From Bacteroidales bacterium (GTDB taxonomy: Bacteria; Bacteroidota; Bacteroidia; Bacteroidales; Dysgonomonadaceae), in NCBI GenBank assembly GCA_012798745.1, contig JAAZMQ010000261.1, positions 1-27,123 of the forward strand: 27,123 nucleotides of DNA, read 5' to 3'. A program made the translations under genes and the position numbers. The first letter of the stretch is position 1; each line of letters starts with the position of its first letter. The notes beneath the pieces are model-generated. The model saw only the letters and a list, made by a program, of their open reading frames with translations, searched no databases and was not told the origin of the DNA. This document shows, piece after piece, positions 22,564 through 27,123 of the stretch.

Positions 22564-24412
22564 GTCGCTTTTGTTTTTTACTATTCTTCAACTTTAACTG
22601 ATTTTCCATTCTACCAATTGCTTCGAGGGTTTCATTATACAAATTATCCATTGCTATATCTGATTTTACGGGTGAATAACGAGCAAATTCACAAGTGTTG
22701 AATATCCTCATGAAAGTCTCTATCAATTCATCGTCGATATTGTAATCCGATAATTCTTTTTCGATGTTATCTTTCGACAGGTTGGCAAGCGGAATGGACA
22801 ATTTATCGCTAAAATAGCCCCATAATGCACGTAAAACCTCACTATAGAACTCTTCTTGTTTGTGTTCCTTCAAATATTTTTCGGCTACTTTTAATCGCTT
22901 AATTGCTATTTTGTTTGCACGTTTATTACGTACAAGAGCAATATTTGCACTTTGTTTAGCCTGTTGACGTTTAATGATACAAAATCCGATAAACAATCCA
23001 AGAGGAATAATATACCACAACCAGTAGGCCAGCGATCCTACAAAATAATCGTCTTTAGATTGAAAAGAAGGTTTTCCTGTTTTCAGAAAACGAATATCGT
23101 CCTCTACCTTTACCTCTTGTTGATTCACATAGCTGCTTGCAGTCGTTTTAACCGGATCGCCTTTTGCAACCTCGATGGTATATTGCGGTGATTTCAATGT
23201 TTTATAAGAACGACTTTTAAGATCGAAATAGGAAAATTCTACCGGCGGGATAACATAATTTCCTTCGTAACGAGGAATAGCAAGATATTCTATTTTTCGG
23301 GTTCCGGTCAATCCGTTTGTTGTTATCTGCAATTCATTTTTAACAACAGGATCATAAACTTCAAAATTGGAAGGAAATTCAACTTTAGGGTTCTGGATGA
23401 GCTTTAAATTACCGGTTCCGGATATTTCAAGGGTAAGGGCAACAGGTTCATTGGCTTTTACTTCTTGCGCATTAAGATTTGATCGAAAAGTAAAAGAACC
23501 AACAGCACCCGTAAAACTTTCGGGTTTATCAGGAGGTAGTGGGGTAACATTGACCGATACCGGATTGGTAACCAATGTTTTTTTCACATCCACAAACACT
23601 TCTTGTGATCCAAAAAAAGTAGTAATTCGCTTTCCTGAAGGAACGGAAAACACCATTTCGATACGTCCTGAAGGAATAGTAATCTTACCCGAGCGTTGCG
23701 GAAAAAGCAATGTTTTCCTTAAATCCGCTGTATAATAACTCTTCCCGTTGTATTGTTCGATTTTCAATTGCTGATTCATAGGAAGTTCGATCTCTTCTAC
23801 CATAAATCCTTCAAATTCGGGAAATTCAATCTTGCCAAAATTCACAACATTAAGTGTAGTATAGAGTCGAAAAGTAACCGTGAATCCTTCCTGTTCATAA
23901 ATATTACTCTTCGAGACAATCGCCCGAATAAAAGCATCGGTGGATTTTATGGTAGGGGATGACGAATCTGATTGGCCGGATTCTTGCCGTGACTGACTCT
24001 TGGGAATCTGATCAGGAGAAATAACTTTTATTTGAACAGCATTGGATTGATAAGTGCTGCCATCGACATTAATAGTAGCCGGGCCAATAGTAAATGTTCC
24101 TTCCTTTTGAGCAACCAGAATATAAGTATAAGAAACGGAACTTTCGGAAGTTGTTTTCCCATTTACTGTACGCTGACTATAGCTCTGAGAAACAGAAGGG
24201 CCAAAAAGTATTTCGAATCCGTCCATATCCGAAGGCAATCGCAAATCTTTTCCTTCCTTGTTTAGCGTGTAAGTAAGGCGAAATTGTTCGCCTTTCACTA
24301 CCGTGGAAGGAGCAGATGCTCGAAAAGTTACCTGCGCATTTGAAGTAATCGCGATAGTCACAAATAACGTAGTAAAAAAATATACTATCTTTCTTTTCCT
24401 TACGTATTTCAT
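22550..24412 (-). CDS. batD: BatD-family protein (oxygen-tolerance operon)
   Basis: A 620-aa envelope protein. The ATG at 24412, with GAGG upstream, gives a clean signal peptide (MKYVRKRKIVYFFTTLFV to about residue 27); a GTG at 24439 overlapping the batC stop is the alternative. The periplasmic part consists of repeated Ig-like beta domains; the first (about 30-130) has FRASAPSTVVKGEQFRLTY, and later ones contain FTFRSNLNAQEVKANEPV, a BatD hallmark. One membrane segment at about 455-475 (SLAYWLWYIIPLGLFIGF) precedes a cytoplasmic helical tail ending in basic residues. BatD is thought to act with the von Willebrand proteins BatA and BatB. The molecular role is unproven. Confidence 0.92.
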   Translation of the reverse strand: MKYVRKRKIVYFFTTLFVTIAITSNAQVTFRASAPSTVVKGEQFRLTYTLNKEGKDLRLPSDMDGFEILFGPSVSQSYSQRTVNGKTTSESSVSYTYILVAQKEGTFTIGPATINVDGSTYQSNAVQIKVISPDQIPKSQSRQESGQSDSSSPTIKSTDAFIRAIVSKSNIYEQEGFTVTFRLYTTLNVVNFGKIEFPEFEGFMVEEIELPMNQQLKIEQYNGKSYYTADLRKTLLFPQRSGKITIPSGRIEMVFSVPSGKRITTFFGSQEVFVDVKKTLVTNPVSVNVTPLPPDKPESFTGAVGSFTFRSNLNAQEVKANEPVALTLEISGTGNLKLIQNPKVEFPSNFEVYDPVVKNELQITTNGLTGTRKIEYLAIPRYEGNYVIPPVEFSYFDLKSRSYKTLKSPQYTIEVAKGDPVKTTASSYVNQQEVKVEDDIRFLKTGKPSFQSKDDYFVGSLAYWLWYIIPLGLFIGFCIIKRQQAKQSANIALVRNKRANKIAIKRLKVAEKYLKEHKQEEFYSEVLRALWGYFSDKLSIPLANLSKDNIEKELSDYNIDDELIETFMRIFNTCEFARYSPVKSDIAMDNLYNETLEAIGRMENQLKLKNSKKQKRHGSI

Positions 24413-24432
24413 GTATATATTATCCTCGTTTA

Positions 24433-25152
24433 TCACCAATCTTTATTTTGTCTTCTAAGTTCTTGAGCCTTCTGTTCACGTTGTTGGGCTTTTATTTGTT
24501 GCACTTTCTCTTGTGTTTCTTTCTCGTCTTGTTCTATAGCTTGAAGCAATTGACGCGCATTATCACGCGACATTTGTTCGGGTGCATCCTGTTTTTCCGG
24601 ACGCTTCTCTCTCTTGTCCTCAGGCTGCTGTTGCTCTTGATTATCTTGTTGTTGTTGCTGTTGCTTATCTTGATTCTCTTGATCTTGATTTTCGCTTTTA
24701 TCTTGTTGATCTTTCAGCATTTTCTGTGCAACAGCAAGGTTGTATCGAGTTTCCTCATCATCGGGATTTAATCGCAAAGCATTTTTATAAGCCTCTATGG
24801 CCTTTCCCACTTCTTTCTTTTGTAAAAAAGCGTTCCCGATATTGTGCCATGCAGCCGACATTTTAACAGGATCTTCTCTTTCGATCATCAAATACCGATT
24901 CATCTGTTCAATCGATTTATCCCATTCTTTTTGTTTGTACAACGCATTTCCGAGATTGAAATTAGCTTCCTTAGACTGCGAATTTTCTTTAATTGCTTGC
25001 TGATAAAAACGGGCTGCTTCGCTATATTTTTGTTCGTTATAAGCCTTGTTCCCTTTTCTTACATTGTGACGCACTTCTTTTTGTGCCGAAAGAGAAAAAG
25101 AAACCATCAACAGCAAAGAAATCAAGCTATATTTTGTAGTCTGCAATTTCAT
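24433..25152 (-). CDS. batC: BatC TPR protein
   Basis: A 239-aa protein with a signal peptide (to about residue 23, LSAQ) and three tetratricopeptide repeats (about 26-142), with A-x-N-x-G-N-A-L/F-Y/L signatures (NFNLGNALYKQKEWDKSIEQ; WHNIGNAFLQKKEVGKAIEA). A low-complexity Gln/Asp/Lys tract (148-190) and a long charged helix to the C-terminus follow. TPR domains bind partner proteins, here probably BatA, BatB or BatD in the periplasm. Its ATG overlaps the batB stop region by 4 nt, and batD begins just after its stop, so the operon is tightly coupled. Confidence 0.92.
   Translation of the reverse strand: MKLQTTKYSLISLLLMVSFSLSAQKEVRHNVRKGNKAYNEQKYSEAARFYQQAIKENSQSKEANFNLGNALYKQKEWDKSIEQMNRYLMIEREDPVKMSAAWHNIGNAFLQKKEVGKAIEAYKNALRLNPDDEETRYNLAVAQKMLKDQQDKSENQDQENQDKQQQQQQDNQEQQQPEDKREKRPEKQDAPEQMSRDNARQLLQAIEQDEKETQEKVQQIKAQQREQKAQELRRQNKDW
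24582..24705 (-). repeat. Gln-rich low-complexity coding tract in batC
   Basis: CAA/CAG runs (read on the minus strand) encode up to six Gln in a row and Gln-Asp/Glu-Lys repeats at about residues 148-190. It is an in-frame triplet-type repeat in a disordered linker and not an intergenic repeat. Confidence 0.7.
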
Positions 25153-26171
25153 TTGAAAATATGAACATTTTTAAACAGCGGGTTCTTTTTATCGTAAATC
25201 AAAATCTCGATGATCAATAATACTAACAAAATCCATGCAAAAACTGTATATTTTTCGTCGTACTCCGAATAAGCAATACTTGTTGATTCTTTTTTCTGAA
25301 GTTTATCCAATTCTGCTTGAAGAGCACGAATGGCAGAAGTAGTATTATCTGCCCTTACATACACGCCTTTCCCATTTTGAGCTATTTCTTTACACATCTG
25401 TTCGTTTAAACGCGACACAACCACATTTCCATCATTATCGGTTTTAAAATTACTGCTATTTTTTGACTCGGGTATAGGAGCCCCTTCCGGTGTACCAATC
25501 CCCACTACATTAACCATAATTCCCTGCTCAGCTGCCTTTTTTGCCATTTCCATTGCATTCCCTTCATGATCTTCACCATCGGTAATAATAATCATAGCTT
25601 TACCCACATTTTTCTCACTCGAAAAAGAGTTTATCCCCAATTGAATAGCATCTGCAATCGCAGTCCCCTGAATAGGCACCAGCCCGGGCTCTATAGAACT
25701 CAAAAACAATTTTGCCGATTGCGTATCCGAAGTAAGTGGCATCTGAACAAAAGCTTCACCGGCAAACACAATCAAAGCAACCTGATCTTCTTTTCTCTCA
25801 TCGATGATTCGGGTAAGAATTTGTTTTGCTCGCGTAAGTCTGTCGGGTGCTACATCGCGCGCCAACATAGAATTCGAAACATCAATTGCAATCACCAATT
25901 CGATTCCTTTTTTTTCTACAGTTTCTACTTTGGTCCCAAATTGCGGTCGGGCTATCATAAATATTCCTGCACACAAAGCAGCAAAAATCAACCAAAATTT
26001 CAAATACGATCGTTTAAGCGAAAGATCGGGCATCATTTGTTTGAGCAACGAAAGTGTGCCCAATTTTTCCACGTCTTTCCGTTTTTTTATGTTCGACCAA
26101 ATATAGAATGCCACCAAAAAAGGCATCGCAATAAACAAATACAGGAACTCAGGATTTTCAAATCGAAACAT
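25149..26171 (-). CDS. batB: BatB von Willebrand factor A membrane protein
   Basis: A 340-aa inner-membrane protein: membrane segments at about 7-25 and 57-75, a VWA domain (about 90-300), and a final membrane segment near 312-330 (FAWILLVLLIIEILIY). The metal-ion-dependent adhesion site DVSNS (97-101) is intact, with the TDGEDH loop later, so it should bind Mg2+ and a protein partner. It follows batA by 20 nt and overlaps batC by 4 nt. Related to BatA by ancient duplication. Genetic work in Bacteroides fragilis tied the operon to aerotolerance; the biochemical function is unclear. Confidence 0.94.
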   Translation of the reverse strand: MFRFENPEFLYLFIAMPFLVAFYIWSNIKKRKDVEKLGTLSLLKQMMPDLSLKRSYLKFWLIFAALCAGIFMIARPQFGTKVETVEKKGIELVIAIDVSNSMLARDVAPDRLTRAKQILTRIIDERKEDQVALIVFAGEAFVQMPLTSDTQSAKLFLSSIEPGLVPIQGTAIADAIQLGINSFSSEKNVGKAMIIITDGEDHEGNAMEMAKKAAEQGIMVNVVGIGTPEGAPIPESKNSSNFKTDNDGNVVVSRLNEQMCKEIAQNGKGVYVRADNTTSAIRALQAELDKLQKKESTSIAYSEYDEKYTVFAWILLVLLIIEILIYDKKNPLFKNVHIFK

Positions 26172-26191
26172 ATCAATTACAATTCATTGTT

Positions 26192-27123
26192 TTAAGGGAT
26201 TGTCCTCAACCATGTTCGGCGCAAAATAAGCTCAATAAGTATTAAAGCAAGAGCAATCAAACCAAAAGGCACAAACAATTCCTCTTTACGACTTACATTC
26301 TGAACACTGATCAGGTATTTCTCCATCTGATCAATTTCATTATAAATATAACGCAATCCTTCGGTATCCTCCGCTCGAAAATATTTCCCCCCGGTCATTG
26401 AAGCAATTTCGGTAAGCGTTTTTTCATCGATGTCTACCGGCATATTTTGAAGACGTATTCCAAACGGTGTTTGCACAGGTGTTGGTGCCACTCCCTTGGT
26501 GCCTACGCCAATCGTATAAACCCTTATTCCGTATGAACGCGCTAAATCGGCTGCAGTGAGAGGTGCAATTTGCCCCCGGTTGTTTGTTCCGTCAGTCAAC
26601 AAGATAATGACTTTCGAAGACGATTCACTGTCTTTCAAACGATTTACAGCGGTTGCCAAGCCCAAACCTATAGCTGTTCCATCCTCAATCAAACCAAAAT
26701 CAACCTCTTTCAGGAGATTCAACAAAACTTTATGATCGGTTGTCAGTGGGCATTGTGTAAAACTTTCACCGGCAAAAATCACCAAACCTATTTTGTCGTT
26801 TTTCCGAGTATTTATAAATTCGGCAGCCACTTTTTTGGCAGCCTCCAACCGATTGGGTTTCAGATCTTGCGCCAACATCGATCCCGAAACATCTAAAGCC
26901 AAAACAATATCTATTCCCTGCGTTTTTGTTTCTTCCCAACTGCTTACCGATTGCGGACGTGCAATTACAATAATAACAAGAGCAATCGCGATTACCCGCA
27001 AAACAAACGGCAAATGACGCATATAGACCCTCAAGTTTTTTTTCATTCCTTCAAACGCTTGAATAGAAGCCAGCTTAAAGGAAGCCTGCATCTTCGACAA
27101 ACGAACAATGTACCATACGATAA
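26192..27123 (-). CDS. batA: BatA von Willebrand factor A membrane protein, 5' end outside the window
   Basis: The reading frame stays open to the right edge (IVWYIVRLSKMQ precedes the first in-window candidate start at 27100, a TTG), so the N-terminus is missing; 309 codons are seen. A membrane segment (PFVLRVIAIALVIIVIARP) precedes the VWA domain with an intact MIDAS motif (LALDVSGSMLAQD) and TDGTNNRGQ loop. A C-terminal membrane helix (FVPFGLIALALILIELIL) is present. It is the first bat gene in the window; a MoxR ATPase and DUF58 protein are usual upstream but lie outside. The operon's promoter is therefore not visible. Confidence 0.94.
   Translation of the reverse strand, partial: IVWYIVRLSKMQASFKLASIQAFEGMKKNLRVYMRHLPFVLRVIAIALVIIVIARPQSVSSWEETKTQGIDIVLALDVSGSMLAQDLKPNRLEAAKKVAAEFINTRKNDKIGLVIFAGESFTQCPLTTDHKVLLNLLKEVDFGLIEDGTAIGLGLATAVNRLKDSESSSKVIILLTDGTNNRGQIAPLTAADLARSYGIRVYTIGVGTKGVAPTPVQTPFGIRLQNMPVDIDEKTLTEIASMTGGKYFRAEDTEGLRYIYNEIDQMEKYLISVQNVSRKEELFVPFGLIALALILIELILRRTWLRTIP

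Noticed and set aside
24640..24670. Triplet repetition that could be taken for a tandem repeat or CRISPR-like array
   Set aside because: It is the in-frame polyglutamine linker of BatC, with no spacers and no direct repeats of CRISPR length.
25566..26195. 209-codon open frame on the plus strand opposite batB
   Set aside because: batB has an intact VWA domain and operon overlaps; the opposite frame is basic low-complexity sequence without a plausible start region.

Overview
The window looks like a chromosomal segment of a Bacteroidota bacterium, most likely order Bacteroidales. Evidence for this is the AT-rich DNA, start codons that mostly lack a strong Shine-Dalgarno, several TAnnTTTG -7 boxes, the complete batA-E aerotolerance operon, a DUF6242 lipoprotein-uppS-bamA-ompH-ompH cluster, and a pyrE-SRPBCC pair. 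No rRNA, tRNA, CRISPR array, insertion sequence or prophage was seen. Base composition and codon choice look uniform throughout, so nothing suggests a recent island.

Left edge (1-1340, minus strand): the first 40 codons of an OadA-type carboxyltransferase, then a lipoprotein of the PF13350 tyrosine-phosphatase family whose catalytic cysteine position holds glutamate. A 368-bp divergent intergenic region follows. It carries a -7 promoter box overlapped by a perfect 16-bp palindrome, a good operator candidate.

Sugar-acid block (1709-9405, plus strand): an SDR resembling the D-mannonate oxidoreductase group, a PfkB kinase resembling 2-keto-3-deoxygluconate kinase, 6-phosphogluconate dehydrogenase (gnd), and a LarA-family nickel-pincer racemase/epimerase with all its key residues. 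These are followed by a Tat-exported Gfo/Idh/MocA oxidoreductase and a secreted protein with two DUF1080 domains. The LarA homologue is the most interesting gene here. In this context it may be a hexonate 2-epimerase interconverting D-mannonate and D-gluconate, joining the hexuronate pathway to 6-phosphogluconate and the pentose phosphates. The last two genes look like a cell-envelope oxidation/hydrolysis pair of the 3-keto-glycoside kind. A strong bidirectional hairpin terminator ends the block.

Housekeeping block (9475-12669, minus strand): prmC, recX and comF are tightly packed and translationally coupled, followed by pyrE and an SRPBCC-fold protein. Divergent from prmC is ribD (12690-13757, plus).

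Envelope block (13840-20015, plus): a DUF6242 lipoprotein, uppS (undecaprenyl diphosphate synthase), bamA (outer-membrane protein insertase) with an unusual Tyr/Gly-rich loop, and two Skp/OmpH chaperones. It ends at a 45-bp near-perfect inverted repeat.

Right block (20097-27123, minus): a DUF2007-UspA-UspA fusion preceded by a small DNA-binding protein, then the bat operon in the order batA (cut by the window edge), batB, batC, batD, batE. It encodes two membrane-anchored von Willebrand A proteins, two TPR proteins and a large BatD envelope protein.
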